Shown here: piece after piece, positions 30,775 through 41,850 of the stretch
Position numbering within the stretch: the stretch's first letter is position 1
Layout of the letters: every line of letters starts with the position of its first letter
Assembly (NCBI RefSeq): GCF_014842255.1
Contig: NZ_JACYVH010000012.1
Coordinates: 1 to 60,041, forward strand
Direction: 5' to 3'
DNA from: Frigoribacterium sp. CFBP 13712
GTDB lineage: Bacteria > Actinomycetota > Actinomycetes > Actinomycetales > Microbacteriaceae
Length of the DNA stretch: 60,041 nt
The notes under the pieces: model-generated
Told to the model about the DNA's origin: nothing
What the model saw: only the letters and a program-made list of their open reading frames with translations
Database searches by the model: none
Translations under genes and position numbers: made by a program

Positions 30775-31260
30775 CGCCTGCATGTGTATGGCCTGACCTA
30801 CCCGGAACAAGCGTTCGAGCCGGTGCCAGGGAGAGACCCAGGTCTAGCCTGGCCCCTCAACGTCGACTCGTTCTCTAGCTCGCACCATAGGGCCACCGCC
30901 GCCATGACCGACGCAAATGCGGCGGTTGCAGTCGTAGCCCCGAGGAAATGCGGGCGTGGCCGCGTCACGAGAAAGCACCTCGTGAGTTCTCGCTGCCGCA
31001 GACGACGCCTGCCGAACAGAACGTCGAAGCAGGTGAATCCGTGAAGTGGGGCGAGCTGCCGAGTCGTAGGTGATCGCATGAGACCAAGCAACGATAACGA
31101 CGAACAAACCTACGGGCGCCAAGTGGACCACCTGTCCGGATTGGTAACGACTCCGACAACCGCTGCGTGTGGCAAGGACTTTGACAGCTGCGGGAGCCGT
31201 AACCAGGACGACCGAAGTTGCCGTCGGGGCGGGTTCATCCGCACGGTCCGCCTCAGCTGG

Positions 31261-31539
31261 CTAGCCACGCGGGATAACTAGCAGCACGAGCAACGTAGCG
31301 ATGAGGGAGGGAAGAATCCACGAGGTATTTTCCAAGACCCCCAACCCGAGATCGCCCACTGCCTGGACGGTGACGCTGGTGTTGGCGAACCAATGGACGA
31401 GAGCAACCATGACGACTAAGTGCGCAAGCATGGTCAAGGTCAGGGCACTGAGCACCCCCTGCCGAGACAAGATGGGGACTGGGAACCATGGACTAAGGAC
31501 GGCTGCGTCGATGCAGGTCGTCTGACAGCGACGAGTCAC
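31261..31539 (-). CDS. Possible small membrane protein
   Basis: A 92-residue frame with two hydrophobic segments (VLSALTLTMLAHLVVMVALV and SWILPSLIATLLVLLVI). No SD or family recognised and the start is uncertain. The remainder of 30775-31591 shows no supported gene. Confidence 0.35.
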   Translation of the reverse strand: MTRRCQTTCIDAAVLSPWFPVPILSRQGVLSALTLTMLAHLVVMVALVHWFANTSVTVQAVGDLGLGVLENTSWILPSLIATLLVLLVIPRG

Positions 31540-31591
31540 GCAGCGCGGAACTGACTGTCATGACACCACCCCCAACACCACTCCGGACGAT

Positions 31592-31619
31592 CTGACCCAC
31601 AGACGGCCGGGTCTATAAA
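31592..31619 (+). promoter_or_regulatory. Promoter upstream of the ParB-like/methylase genes
   Basis: CTGACC (31592-31597), 16 bp, then TATAAA (31614-31619), within an AT-rich pocket; a second TATATT is at 31622-31627. It is one of the few sigma-70 promoters here with a visible -35 box. Confidence 0.5.
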
Positions 31620-31666
31620 TCTATATTTGCGGCGACCGTGGCTGCTTCTAGCACCAGGCCGCCAAC

Positions 31667-33370
<1,704 letters not shown>

Positions 33371-33412
33371 CCGCGTTAATCTCGACGAAAACACCCTCGA
33401 CCGAGAGCCTCC

Positions 33413-34267
33413 ATGCCCACAACGCCTTCGCCCCTTCGCTATCCAGGCGGCAAGACAGCTCTGACCGCGCTCACGGCCGAGATCCTCCGGAACAATAACC
33501 TCCAGCGCGGCACCTATGCGGAGCCCTTCGCGGGCGGCGGCGGGCTGGCGCTTTCGCTTCTCTTCCGAGGAGACGTACGTCGCATCGTCCTCAATGACCT
33601 CGATCTCTCCATCTGGTCCATGTGGTCGTCCGTGCTCAATGACACTGATCGTTTCGCCGACGTCGTTGAGAACGCCGTCATTTCGATGCCGGAATGGCAC
33701 CGGCATCGAGAGACACAGAACGACCCCGCAGCGGCGACGACGTTCGACCTCGGATTCTCCACGTTCTTTCTCAACCGAACCAACCGCTCGGGCGTACTCA
33801 AGGGCGGGGTCATCGGCGGTAAAGACCAGAACGGTCCTGACAAGATGGCGTGCAGGTTTAACCGATCTGATCTCGCCAACAAAATTCGGCGAATCGGCAA
33901 GTACCGCAGCAGCATTGAACTGCACCGCCTTGACGGGCAGGTTTTTCTTCAGGAGCAGGATGGTCGCCACGAGAAACTGTTCTTTTTCATCGACCCGCCG
34001 TATTTCCACAAAGGCGCCGGCTTGTACACGAACTTCTATGAAAGACACGATCACGCCAAACTAGCTGAGACGATCACGGGTTTGCAGTCACCCTGGGTGT
34101 TGACTTACGACTGGACTCCGGAAATCCGTTCCCTCTACCCAGGCTTCAGCCAGCACCAGTTCGGCATCAACTACAGCGTCATGCAAAAGCGGGTTGGTCA
34201 GGAGTTGATGGTGTCGAGCCCAGGCGTCCACGTCGGCTCAGCGCTTCAGGCGCGGGCCGCCGCCTAG
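33413..34267 (+). CDS. DNA adenine methylase, D12 (Dam/DpnIIA) class
   Basis: An N6-adenine methyltransferase of 284 residues using S-adenosylmethionine. RYPGGK at 9-14, AEPFAGGGGLAL at 36-47 (AdoMet pocket), NDLD at 61-64, a TFFLNRTNRSGVL segment typical of the class, and the catalytic DPPY at 194-197. Target site cannot be read from sequence, though the family often recognises GATC. It sits between a ParB-like protein and a nuclease-like protein. Confidence 0.88.
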   Translation: MPTTPSPLRYPGGKTALTALTAEILRNNNLQRGTYAEPFAGGGGLALSLLFRGDVRRIVLNDLDLSIWSMWSSVLNDTDRFADVVENAVISMPEWHRHRETQNDPAAATTFDLGFSTFFLNRTNRSGVLKGGVIGGKDQNGPDKMACRFNRSDLANKIRRIGKYRSSIELHRLDGQVFLQEQDGRHEKLFFFIDPPYFHKGAGLYTNFYERHDHAKLAETITGLQSPWVLTYDWTPEIRSLYPGFSQHQFGINYSVMQKRVGQELMVSSPGVHVGSALQARAAA

Positions 34268-34520
34268 GTTGGGTTCTGCCATTGAGGAAGGCAGCCGTCA
34301 CGGATGCATGGTTCGCGGGCCACGCTTCGGTGCTCGTCTTTGGCTTGATTTGTCGTCAAGCGCATGGCTGGAGTCGTCGCCTTACATGGAGGGTAGTCAG
34401 TGAGCTAGCCGTCAATTCAGTATTGGACAAGGCGCGTTGCAGTTGGCGACAATTACCCGTCAGACGGTTACTGGCATAAGACCGGCTTAATTATGTGAGC
34501 AAGGTCAGTGTGCAGCCCTG

Positions 34521-34549
34521 TTGTTTTGGGACTATATAAGGATTGTAAT
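34521..34549 (+). promoter_or_regulatory. Promoter of the nuclease-like gene at 34561
   Basis: TTGTTT (34521-34526), 17-bp spacer, TGTAAT (34544-34549); an overlapping TATAAG at 34535-34540 is also possible. The message would begin only a few nt before ATG 34561. This separate promoter suggests that the nuclease is controlled apart from the methylase. The 34268-34520 stretch has no gene. Confidence 0.45.
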
Positions 34550-34560
34550 ATGGCGAAACT

Positions 34561-36093
34561 ATGAGTGATGAACTGGTGCTAGAGGGCAATTCACAGGATT
34601 TCGTGTTTCAAAATTTGCCCGAAAGGATTGTTCAAGCCATTCCCCTTGACGAGGGAGCGGGTGGCATATCGTCTGTTGTGCCGTTTCTAGATGAGGTCAC
34701 GTCTTGGATGTCCGAGCTGGTCCAGGCTCATGAATCAGACGCCCTAATGATTTGGGCTATGACGACGGTCAAAGAGGCGTTTGCGCACAACCGCCCTGAA
34801 GGCGTTGTGACGGCACGCGAGTGGACGAAGCTACAGGCACCGCTTGCGGAGATTCGCCAGACGGCGTTGCTCTCGCTGGAAGTTGTTGCCGCCTACGGAG
34901 CCCCAAACATCATCCCTCGTCCTGTTGCGGACGAAAGTACTCGATGGCAACTTCTAACGGTTGCACGATTGCAATATATCGCCTCGAACCTCCTTGCATA
35001 CACCCGGGTAGGTGTGGGGCGGCTCAGTCTTGAGCCGACTACCTATGGGGGTGGTGTCATTCTTCGCATGCACGATCTCAGCATCGACACAGACAGGTGG
35101 GTTCGTGACCGGGCCGCGCATTTGGACCGGTACGGCGATGTCACCAAGGCGTCACAGCACCTCCTGTGGCTGACAGGGCAGGCACAAACAGCGCCTGGAC
35201 CCTGGCAGGCCCTCGATTCAGCATTTCGAGCCGACCACGGTTTCAGTCTCCGCGATCTTATAGACGCGCTAGCGACTCTTGGACAAGTACGAGATGGGCT
35301 AAAGCCCATTAAGATAGATGACTTGATCAAGGTGCTGGCAACGCAAGGACACCTGACCGAGGAGAACGCGCGCCACGCTATCCGCTACCTGACCTTCTCG
35401 CCCGACCGGAACATGATTGAACCCTTTAAGCAGAGAGAACGGCCGGGTAGGTTATTGTTGCGTCCGTTGATTCCGCGGGGTTCCTCAGAACTTTGGGTAC
35501 CGGAGGGCCTCCAGGCCTCGTCTTTGACGGCGTACATCAAAGCGTTCGACGACCTCATGACCCCGTGGCCAGAACCGCTACCGGCCGCACGGACCCGTTT
35601 CGATGACTTGATCAAGGGCGCCGAGGCTGCGCGTAATCTTGATTTTGAGAAGGATGTAGCGCGCCGTCTGGAGATGATAGGTTTCTCCGCCGAGCAAGGG
35701 GTCAAGGGGCTCAAGGGAGTGGTAATACATGGCGACGTGGACGTGCTTGCGGGACTGGATCTAGGCGACCGTTTAATTCTTGCGGTCATTGAGGCCAAAG
35801 ATCCCATTGAGACCACCTCGCCAGGTCAAATTGGAAGCCAAATTCGCAATGCCGCAGAATGGCTTAGCAAGCACCGTCGCCGCGTCTCAGCTTTGTCGAC
35901 TCCTGAAGCCAAGCTCGCCATCGCTCGTAGGCTCGGGCTACCGTTGAGGTCCGAGATCACCATCGTCGAGCGCATAGTGACGCGAACCCCGTCAATTTCG
36001 GCCTATTCACATAGCCTCAGATCCGACATTACCTACGTCGATGATTTTGTAGTAGAGCTGAAGGGCTTGTCATTTCCGTCTGGTCCGGCCTGA
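34561..36093 (+). CDS. PD-(D/E)XK nuclease-like protein
   Basis: A 510-residue protein with lower GC than the core genes. Residues 1-340 are helical with no recognised family. The C-terminal part carries a restriction-endonuclease-like core: helix FEKDVARRLEMIGF (E363), then HGDVDVLAGLD (D392, D394), and LAVIEAKD (E411, K413), followed by GQIGSQIRNAAEWLSKH. That is the spacing expected for PD-(D/E)XK enzymes. ATG 34561 is next to a TGTAAT box. With the adjacent methylase it may form a restriction-modification-like system; the cutting activity is inferred. Confidence 0.6.
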   Translation: MSDELVLEGNSQDFVFQNLPERIVQAIPLDEGAGGISSVVPFLDEVTSWMSELVQAHESDALMIWAMTTVKEAFAHNRPEGVVTAREWTKLQAPLAEIRQTALLSLEVVAAYGAPNIIPRPVADESTRWQLLTVARLQYIASNLLAYTRVGVGRLSLEPTTYGGGVILRMHDLSIDTDRWVRDRAAHLDRYGDVTKASQHLLWLTGQAQTAPGPWQALDSAFRADHGFSLRDLIDALATLGQVRDGLKPIKIDDLIKVLATQGHLTEENARHAIRYLTFSPDRNMIEPFKQRERPGRLLLRPLIPRGSSELWVPEGLQASSLTAYIKAFDDLMTPWPEPLPAARTRFDDLIKGAEAARNLDFEKDVARRLEMIGFSAEQGVKGLKGVVIHGDVDVLAGLDLGDRLILAVIEAKDPIETTSPGQIGSQIRNAAEWLSKHRRRVSALSTPEAKLAIARRLGLPLRSEITIVERIVTRTPSISAYSHSLRSDITYVDDFVVELKGLSFPSGPA

Positions 36094-36177
36094 CGCCCTA
36101 GGGTGGCTGCCAGTTTTGCCCGTCGCCTTTATCGGGTGAGACTCGTCGGGCCCGGCCGGGCTTCAGGTCAGCTGTCG

Positions 36178-36188
36178 CCCCCCCCCCC
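36178..36188. repeat. Run of 11 C
   Basis: Uninterrupted C11 in non-coding DNA after the nuclease-like gene. It could be a slippage site or a base-calling weak point. Confidence 0.9.
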
Positions 36189-36357
36189 GCAGAAACGGCG
36201 GTGGGATAACAACTTGCCGTAGGGGGCGCGTCGGCACGTCGATCCCTATTTCAGCCAGCATGGCGAGGGCTTCTTCTTCGATGAGCGGACTTATAGGCCT
36301 CGCGAGGTACGCCCAGGATGCTGAGCGGCCCCGGCGTACCGGGCGTGACCATCTTGG

Positions 36358-36621
36358 TCACGCGGTCTCGGTGGAAGAGGAGTTGATCAGCGAGAAGTCA
36401 CTCCTAGCGCGAGGGTAGATGCAGGAGCATTCCTCGGGGGCTTCGTTGCAGGCGTCACGGACCGTGACAGAGACTCGGCCACGGTCCGAGATCTTGTGTC
36501 TGTGGCTGCTGACCCACTCGCGGATTTTCTGCAGCTCCGCAGGGTCTGACTGGGCCCAGGAGTCTTGTTGGACGTTCCATTGCCTCCGCCATCCTTCCTT
36601 TACGACGGCGATCGAGCCACC
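36358..36621 (-). pseudogene. Lsr2 C-terminal DNA-binding domain remnant
   Basis: On the minus strand an open frame ending at TGA 36358-36360 reads SDPAELQKIREWV, then SDRGRVSVTVRDACNEA. This aligns over 38 residues with the C-terminal domain of the complete Lsr2 at 51640, including the RGR minor-groove motif, with about 26 identities. No ATG, GTG or TTG start lies in the open frame before the domain, and the dimerisation domain is missing, so this is a fragment. The tail after the domain is unrelated. Confidence 0.65.
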
Positions 36622-36673
36622 TCAAGGGCCTGGGCAGCCAACTTATTTTTCGCGTACTTCACGCTACGGATCT

Positions 36674-37288
36674 CTAGATTGCCGCCGGTAGAAACAGCAC
36701 GCCAAATGCACCGTAGTAGGCAATAAGCTTGCCAGCTGCGTCGACGCCCTTCCACCTCGGACTGGACTGACTGTGGGCGAGAAGGCGTAAGCCTCCGCCT
36801 ACGCACAGAGCGACGAGATTGATCCCGCGATAGATCCCCGGCGGGATCACCCCCAGCATGAACAGCGCAAGAAGTGCCCCCGAAACGCTGGCTGCGATGA
36901 CGAGGGCTACGGACTCGGCGCGAGCGAGCTTGTTGCGCGGCATGCCAATGCGGTCCCAAAAATCCCGCTTGGTTTCTTCTTGGTCCTGCGTACCATGCGA
37001 GGAGCGTTGGCGCCTCACAACCCTGGGCGCAGACGCCACCGTCCGGCTGAGCGAAGATGGCCTCCAGGACCGTGTCCGCATTCCCGTTGCAGCAGAACCG
37101 CCACCTGCTTCCGGGTCGGTACCGGAGACCGCGGGGGACGCGTCTTTGGGCAGGGCGCCCGGATCAGTTAAGACTTCGATTTCAATAGCGCGATCATTAT
37201 TCACATATGCCTTTCTCGGCAGGACGGGCTCAGTCGTTACCAGCTTCAAGGTAAAAGTGGTATTACCAGCCCGCGCCGTGTCTCGCAC
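36674..37288 (-). CDS. Membrane protein, unknown function
   Basis: A frame of 204 residues: a polar N-terminal 110 residues and three membrane segments near the end (about 127-146, 150-166 and 187-203), the last ending YYGAFGVLFLPAAI. No family or clear SD seen; the true start may be later, close to the TM part (for example the Met before PRNKLARAE). Moderate support from topology only. Confidence 0.45.
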   Translation of the reverse strand: MRDTARAGNTTFTLKLVTTEPVLPRKAYVNNDRAIEIEVLTDPGALPKDASPAVSGTDPEAGGGSAATGMRTRSWRPSSLSRTVASAPRVVRRQRSSHGTQDQEETKRDFWDRIGMPRNKLARAESVALVIAASVSGALLALFMLGVIPPGIYRGINLVALCVGGGLRLLAHSQSSPRWKGVDAAGKLIAYYGAFGVLFLPAAI

Positions 37289-38153
37289 TTCGAGGATGGC
37301 TTGCCGAGACGGTCACACGGGATGGGGCCTAAAGGCAGCTGCACGAACTGGCCCTCGCCACCTAACTATTCCAGCTCGACGGCTCCAGAACTGGTCCGGG
37401 GTGGGCGAACGTAGCCCTCAAGGAGGCGTGTAACGAGGGGTGACTGATCCTTTTATTGCGTGGCGGTCCGGTGCCATGTTTGCCCACCCATGACTTCGCA
37501 CCCGCGCGAGGAGCTACTCCAATCTACCGACTGGGCATACGTGACTCTGTCATCCGTTGCTCGTATGGCGCTCCCTCATCTGACGCCGCGGTTGGGCGAA
37601 GCAGCAATCAAGCACTGTCGCTATAGCTGGTTGCAAACGCCGATTTTGCCTGAATCGCGTCAGCCCCTCGCCGCGCGTCACCACGATCGGGGAAGAACTC
37701 GCGCGCTCTAGCGCCGGAGATCCTCGAGGCCGTGCAGAGCGTCCTCCCCAGTTCCGTCGTCGTCTGGCTCACCGGCGCGATCGCGTCGCTGGCGGCCGTC
37801 AATGCCGCGCTCAGCCGCGTCATCGCGATCCACGCTCAACCGGTGGCTCGTCCGCATCGGGCTTGGCTCCGTCCCTCGCGCAGAGCTTGCCATGGCCTGA
37901 CCGCTGGCACAGGACGGCCCTCGCGCCCTTCTTCCTGGAGCGGTGCGGGGCCCATATCCTCGTCTCGAGGAGTGCCTGACCGGCGGGGGTAGGCGCAACC
38001 CAACGGCCCGATGCGGTCGGACGAGTCTTGGGCCAACATGGGCCACCCTGAGTATGGGGGCAACTTTTCATGCGTGGAATGCCTACACTCAACCAAAAGT
38101 TGATTAACTGTGACGACATCGACACGTACGACAACCTGGGAGAGGGGCTGAAC
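37289..38153. other. Gene-poor stretch with possible frameshifted phage-like remnant
   Basis: No intact gene is supported. At 37732-37900 the plus strand reads VVVWLTGAIASLAAVNAALS in one frame and WLVRIGLGSVPR in another, which together recall a small actinophage protein broken by a frameshift. This is a weak impression. Confidence 0.25.
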
Positions 38154-38702
38154 ATGACGACGGCGCTGACGGTTGCGAGCTACATCAAGAGTGCGCTCGG
38201 GCTCCCTGGCTACAACACCAAGAAACTGCAGAAGTTGATCTACTTCTCGCAGGCTTGGTCTCTCGCTTGGACGGGGAAGCCGCTCATCTCCGAGGACTTT
38301 GAGGCCTGGCCCGACGGTCCCGTGGTCCGGTCGGTCTTCGCCGAGCAGAAGTACCGCGACGTTCCCCTGTATGACGCCGGTCTTGACGATGAGCAGCTGG
38401 CCATCATTGACTCTGTGATCGAGCACTATGGCACGAAGACGTGGTCGGAGCTTGTCGATGTGACGCACGAGCACACTCCCTGGAAGGACGCTCGGGCGGG
38501 CCTCGAGCCGGCGGCCCCTAGCCGACGAGTCGTATCTCAGGACGCGATTCGTGACTTCTACACGATGTGCGGCCTGGTGGAGTCTGACCAGCCTCGACGA
38601 CGCTTGCGCCCTCGAATTGCAGCAGACCGTCGTGTTCAGCTCGTGGGGGACCAGGTCAGGAGGGACTGGCAGAAGGGCTTGTCCATCCTGGCTGACCGGT
38701 GA
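38154..38702 (+). CDS. Panacea-domain (DUF4065/SocA-like) antitoxin
   Basis: A 182-residue protein with the Panacea pattern: VASYIKSALGLPGYNTKKLQ then KLIYFSQAWSLAWTGKPLI, FEAWPDGPVVRSVF, and the C-terminal HTPWKDA. Panacea is a versatile antitoxin domain that neutralises several unrelated toxins. ATG 38154 is chosen because GGGAGAGGGG lies before it and because the family begins just before this helix; the frame is open further upstream to 38070. The toxin gene overlaps its stop by 4 bp. Confidence 0.85.
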   Translation: MTTALTVASYIKSALGLPGYNTKKLQKLIYFSQAWSLAWTGKPLISEDFEAWPDGPVVRSVFAEQKYRDVPLYDAGLDDEQLAIIDSVIEHYGTKTWSELVDVTHEHTPWKDARAGLEPAAPSRRVVSQDAIRDFYTMCGLVESDQPRRRLRPRIAADRRVQLVGDQVRRDWQKGLSILADR

Positions 38703-39073
38703 CGGTTTTTCTCTCCGTCGAACAGGTCGTTTGGTTCCACGATGCGGAGGTGAGCGCCCCGGTCATTGATCAAGGCAAGCTGCAGGCTGCCGTTATGCGG
38801 CCTCAGTCTGGGTTCGGTGACTATCTCACGTTCCCGTCTTTGTGGGAGCAGGCAGCAGCTCTTCTGCACGGTCTGATTCAGGCACACGCGTTTCTCGACG
38901 GGAACAAGCGTGCGGCCTGGATCAGTACTGTGGCCTTCCTGAACTTGAACGGTTTCGAGGTGGTCAACCTGAAGCAGCGGCCGATGGCCGACTACGTGGA
39001 GGCGATCGCTAAGGGTGAACATGAACTCAAGGCCACCGCGGTCTGGCTCTACAGGCACGCGCAGGCCTTCTGA
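38699..39073 (+). CDS. doc: Doc-family toxin (Fic fold)
   Basis: A 124-residue Doc-like protein. The Fic/Doc motif HAFLDGNKRAAW begins at residue 63, and the LHGLIQAHAFLDGNKR helix-loop is typical of Doc, which phosphorylates EF-Tu and stops translation. GTG 38699 overlaps the antitoxin stop (GTGA). The order antitoxin then toxin and the tight coupling fit a type II toxin-antitoxin module with a Panacea antitoxin. Confidence 0.85.
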   Translation: MTVFLSVEQVVWFHDAEVSAPVIDQGKLQAAVMRPQSGFGDYLTFPSLWEQAAALLHGLIQAHAFLDGNKRAAWISTVAFLNLNGFEVVNLKQRPMADYVEAIAKGEHELKATAVWLYRHAQAF

Positions 39074-39445
39074 TGCCCCGCGTTGCTGGAAATATGGATG
39101 ACCGTGGGTCGGGCTGCCAGGGAGACGCCGCTTGTCGACGGTTGCATCGTGTGGGCGCCTGCCGCGGCTAGCGCCGATGAATCTCGCCTCACGCGCGATC
39201 TGCAAGACCCCCGCACCCGCCTTGGCGGAGTAGTGAGGGGCGTTTTCGTCGTTTCAGGGGTGGCAGGCGGCGAACCGCTCGAGGCATGCAAGTGATCCGG
39301 CCCGCCTCGCGAACTGGGACAGCGGTTATGCCGTGGGCGATGGGCGGCATTCCGAGAGGCGGACATTTGATGGAGCCCTCTGGGTTGAGCGGAGGGCTAA
39401 GGGTTGTGCACAGGCTCGATTTTCATGATGTTGGGCCGCCGGGGC
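39074..39445. other. Intergenic region, nothing recognised
   Basis: 372 bp between convergent genes with no supported gene, clear terminator or repeat. Confidence 0.4.
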
Positions 39446-39925
39446 CTATGCGAGGTCTGCAACAAGCCGAGGGAGGAACGCGCTCAGTTCCGATCGGTTC
39501 CGCAGCGTCTGACCTTCGTGACCCAAATACACAGTTCCGATCGTTCCTCCGTACTCGAGCCGGATCCGGAACGGCGTACTGCCCACATTGCCCCCAACGG
39601 ACGGTCCGTCGTGGACGGCAACTTCGGAAAGGTTCGTCCTGGCCGTGGCCGTGGCTGTGGCTTGCGATTCCTCGTTGTTCCCGAGAGTCGCGACGGCCAG
39701 AAGTTCGTCGCTGAAAACTACGACCTGAACATATCTGACGTCGGCTTGAATGGCGATCTGTGCGTCCACATGGCGTACGTCGGAGGCCATCAGCAGGTGC
39801 GATAGATGTGCTAAGAGCTTGTCAGCTTCCGCCCGATTCGCCCGTGTTCCGGCAAAATCAGACCACCGCTGGCTAGAGGCTTCGAGAGTGTTGCTCAGCG
39901 CTGCAAGTGCGTCGCTAATTTCCAT
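39446..39925 (-). CDS. Conserved-looking cytoplasmic protein, unknown function
   Basis: A 159-residue protein, mostly helical at the N-terminus (MEISDALAALSNTLEASSQR) and beta-rich later (ADVRYVQVVVFSDELLAVATL; LRNRSELSAFLPRLV). No signal peptide or membrane helix. ATG 39925 has AGGAG at good spacing. No family recognised. Divergent from the Fic gene. Confidence 0.65.
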   Translation of the reverse strand: MEISDALAALSNTLEASSQRWSDFAGTRANRAEADKLLAHLSHLLMASDVRHVDAQIAIQADVRYVQVVVFSDELLAVATLGNNEESQATATATARTNLSEVAVHDGPSVGGNVGSTPFRIRLEYGGTIGTVYLGHEGQTLRNRSELSAFLPRLVADLA

Positions 39926-40058
39926 AATGACTCCTATAGTTGATCTGATCTCACAAGATTTTCGCGCATCAACGAGTTCCGTCGCGCAGACTCGCCCTTA
40001 CCTGGATGGTTCGTGGAGCGCACGCGGGCGCCTCCATGCCACTGAGGGCATGAAAAAG

Positions 40059-40067
40059 TTATCCACA
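40059..40067 (+). other. Perfect DnaA-box-like 9-mer
   Basis: TTATCCACA in the AT-rich divergent region before the Fic gene. One box only; no cluster or replication gene nearby. Confidence 0.35.
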
Positions 40068-40111
40068 GATGTTCATGATGGAGGCGTAGTTGCGAATAAC
40101 GCGCGTAAAAG

Positions 40112-40158
40112 TTGAAAACTGAGGGTTCGACTTTTTCAAAAAACCGGTAAGTTTGAAA
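40112..40158 (+). promoter_or_regulatory. TTGAAA inverted/direct repeats upstream of fic
   Basis: TTGAAAA at 40112-40118, its complement TTTTCAA at 40133-40139, and TTGAAA at 40153-40158 just before the start. The Fic protein has a C-terminal helix-turn-helix, so this may be its own operator. Inferred. Confidence 0.35.
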
Positions 40159-40159
40159 C

Positions 40160-41332
40160 ATGGACATTGCGATCTTCAAGGACTCTCCCGCTGGCACCCT
40201 CGTTCCGATCCGAGGGTGGGACAATGAGCTGCACCAGGGATATGAACATTTCGCATATGTACCTCACGCGCTGGCGACAACGGTTGACCTGAGCCAAGCC
40301 ACCATCAAGGTCATGGGCGAGGCGGATCGAGCCCTGGGCAACCTGAATGCACGCATTCGATTCCTGCCGAACCCTGCCCTTCTTGTGCAGCCAGCGTTGA
40401 AGCGCGAAGCGCAGGAGACGTCGAAGCTCGAGGGTACTTACGCGCATCTCGACGAGATTCTTGCCGCGGAACTCTCCGATGAGCCCAAGCGTTCTGGCGA
40501 GTTACGCGAAGTGATGAACTACGTAACTGCCGCCTTGCAGGCAATCGAACTAATTAAGACGTTGCCCATATGCAAGAGACTTCTCGAGGAGACTCAAGCG
40601 ACATTGGTTCGGGGCACTCGAGGCGACGGTTATGATGCTGGTTCTCTAAGGGACCGCCAGGTGTTCATCGGTGAAAAGGGCAAACCGGTTGAAGAGGCGC
40701 GATTCGTCCCGCCGCCGGCTGAGTTCGTGGCGGACGGATTCGCCGATTGGGAGAAGTGGATCAACGCTGAGGATGACCTCCCGCTGATGGCCAAGCTGGC
40801 CATGGCTCACTACCAGTTTGAAACGCTGCACCCGTTCAGTGACGGAAACGGCCGCCTTGGCAGGCTCATCGTAACCTTGCAACTGCTGGTGAATAAGGAG
40901 ATCGAATATCCAATTCTAAATATTTCTGCCTACTTGGAGCCGCGTCGTGAGGAATATATTAACGCGCTTCGGCAGGTGTCAATTACGGGTGATTTTGATC
41001 CTTGGGTAGCCATGTTCTGCAGGGCTGTCCGTGACCGGTCACTCGCTTCAATGCAGGTGATCGACACCCTGCTCTCTTATCGAGATTCCGTTGTTGCCAA
41101 AGCTGAAAGAGTGGGCATTCGCGGTATCACTAGCGATGTTGTAGATGTGATTCTTGGTAGCCCATTTATTTCAGTATCAGAATTCGCCAACTCGAGGGGT
41201 GTGGTTTACAACACCGCTCGCGCTCTTATCTCCAAGCTTGAAACTTTAGGAGTGTTGAGGGAGGTGACGGGTGGTGGCTATGCCCGTACATATGTTGCAA
41301 GAGAAGTGACACAGATCATCAGCGACTTGTAA
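40160..41332 (+). CDS. fic: Fic-family adenylyltransferase, class II, with C-terminal winged helix
   Basis: A 390-residue Fic protein that would transfer AMP to a target protein. The inhibitory motif SKLEG (S88-G92) lies N-terminal to the Fic core, so it is class II and self-inhibited. The active-site motif HPFSDGNGRLGR begins at 224. A C-terminal winged helix (about 310-385; SEFANSRGVVYNTARALISK) suggests self-regulation. Start ATG 40160 yields the usual N-terminal extension. Noticeably more A+T in codon third positions than the core genes. Confidence 0.93.
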   Translation: MDIAIFKDSPAGTLVPIRGWDNELHQGYEHFAYVPHALATTVDLSQATIKVMGEADRALGNLNARIRFLPNPALLVQPALKREAQETSKLEGTYAHLDEILAAELSDEPKRSGELREVMNYVTAALQAIELIKTLPICKRLLEETQATLVRGTRGDGYDAGSLRDRQVFIGEKGKPVEEARFVPPPAEFVADGFADWEKWINAEDDLPLMAKLAMAHYQFETLHPFSDGNGRLGRLIVTLQLLVNKEIEYPILNISAYLEPRREEYINALRQVSITGDFDPWVAMFCRAVRDRSLASMQVIDTLLSYRDSVVAKAERVGIRGITSDVVDVILGSPFISVSEFANSRGVVYNTARALISKLETLGVLREVTGGGYARTYVAREVTQIISDL

Positions 41333-41838
41333 TTACGCAAAGTTGAACGTCCCTCTGGTAACATCCTGTGCCTCATATGGGTTTGGCTACGGCCAAATTC
41401 CCGCGCAGCCCCAACCAATCTAATATATCGCTTGTGGTCTAGGTGCCTACGGCGCGGCGCTGACGTACCACGTAGCTTGCAGTCCGCCCCGCATCATCCT
41501 TTGAGTCCGCGCCGGCGTGCAATGACGCAAGGACGCGCGTCATCCCGTCGCCGCACCTGTTCCCCGCGGGGCCTTCTGCGTGGACGATGAATCCGACTGG
41601 AACCGGGTCGAGGATACGGCCGCCACTGCGGTGGCGTGCTCAGCGCAATGGCATGCGGCCTACGTCACACGGTTCAGCAACGGTGGAGAGTGGCCCACCC
41701 ATGGGCTGGGCGGTGGCGTCGAGACCGATGCCACGGGTCGCCCTTTTGCGGAGGTGACGCGGAAACATTGGCTCGATGGCCCCCAGGTTCCGAAATATGT
41801 CATCCACGACGCTGGCTGCACTCCTCACAGTTTCCGCC
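41333..41838. other. Intergenic region, no supported gene
   Basis: About 500 bp. An open frame at 41580-41864 overlaps the promoter of the next gene and has no SD or family, so it is not called. Confidence 0.4.
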
Positions 41839-41844
41839 TAGCCT
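41839..41844 (+). promoter_or_regulatory. -10 box of gene at 41851
   Basis: TAGCCT with a 6-nt spacer to GTG 41851; leaderless geometry. Confidence 0.5.
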
Positions 41845-41850
41845 CATGCT

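Noticed and set aside
37732-37992. Intact holin-like gene
   Set aside because: The phage-like segments lie in two different frames, so no intact protein is made; kept only as a weak remnant note.
40059-40067. Plasmid or chromosomal replication origin
   Set aside because: Only one DnaA box, no rep or dnaA gene, and no AT-rich unwinding repeats.
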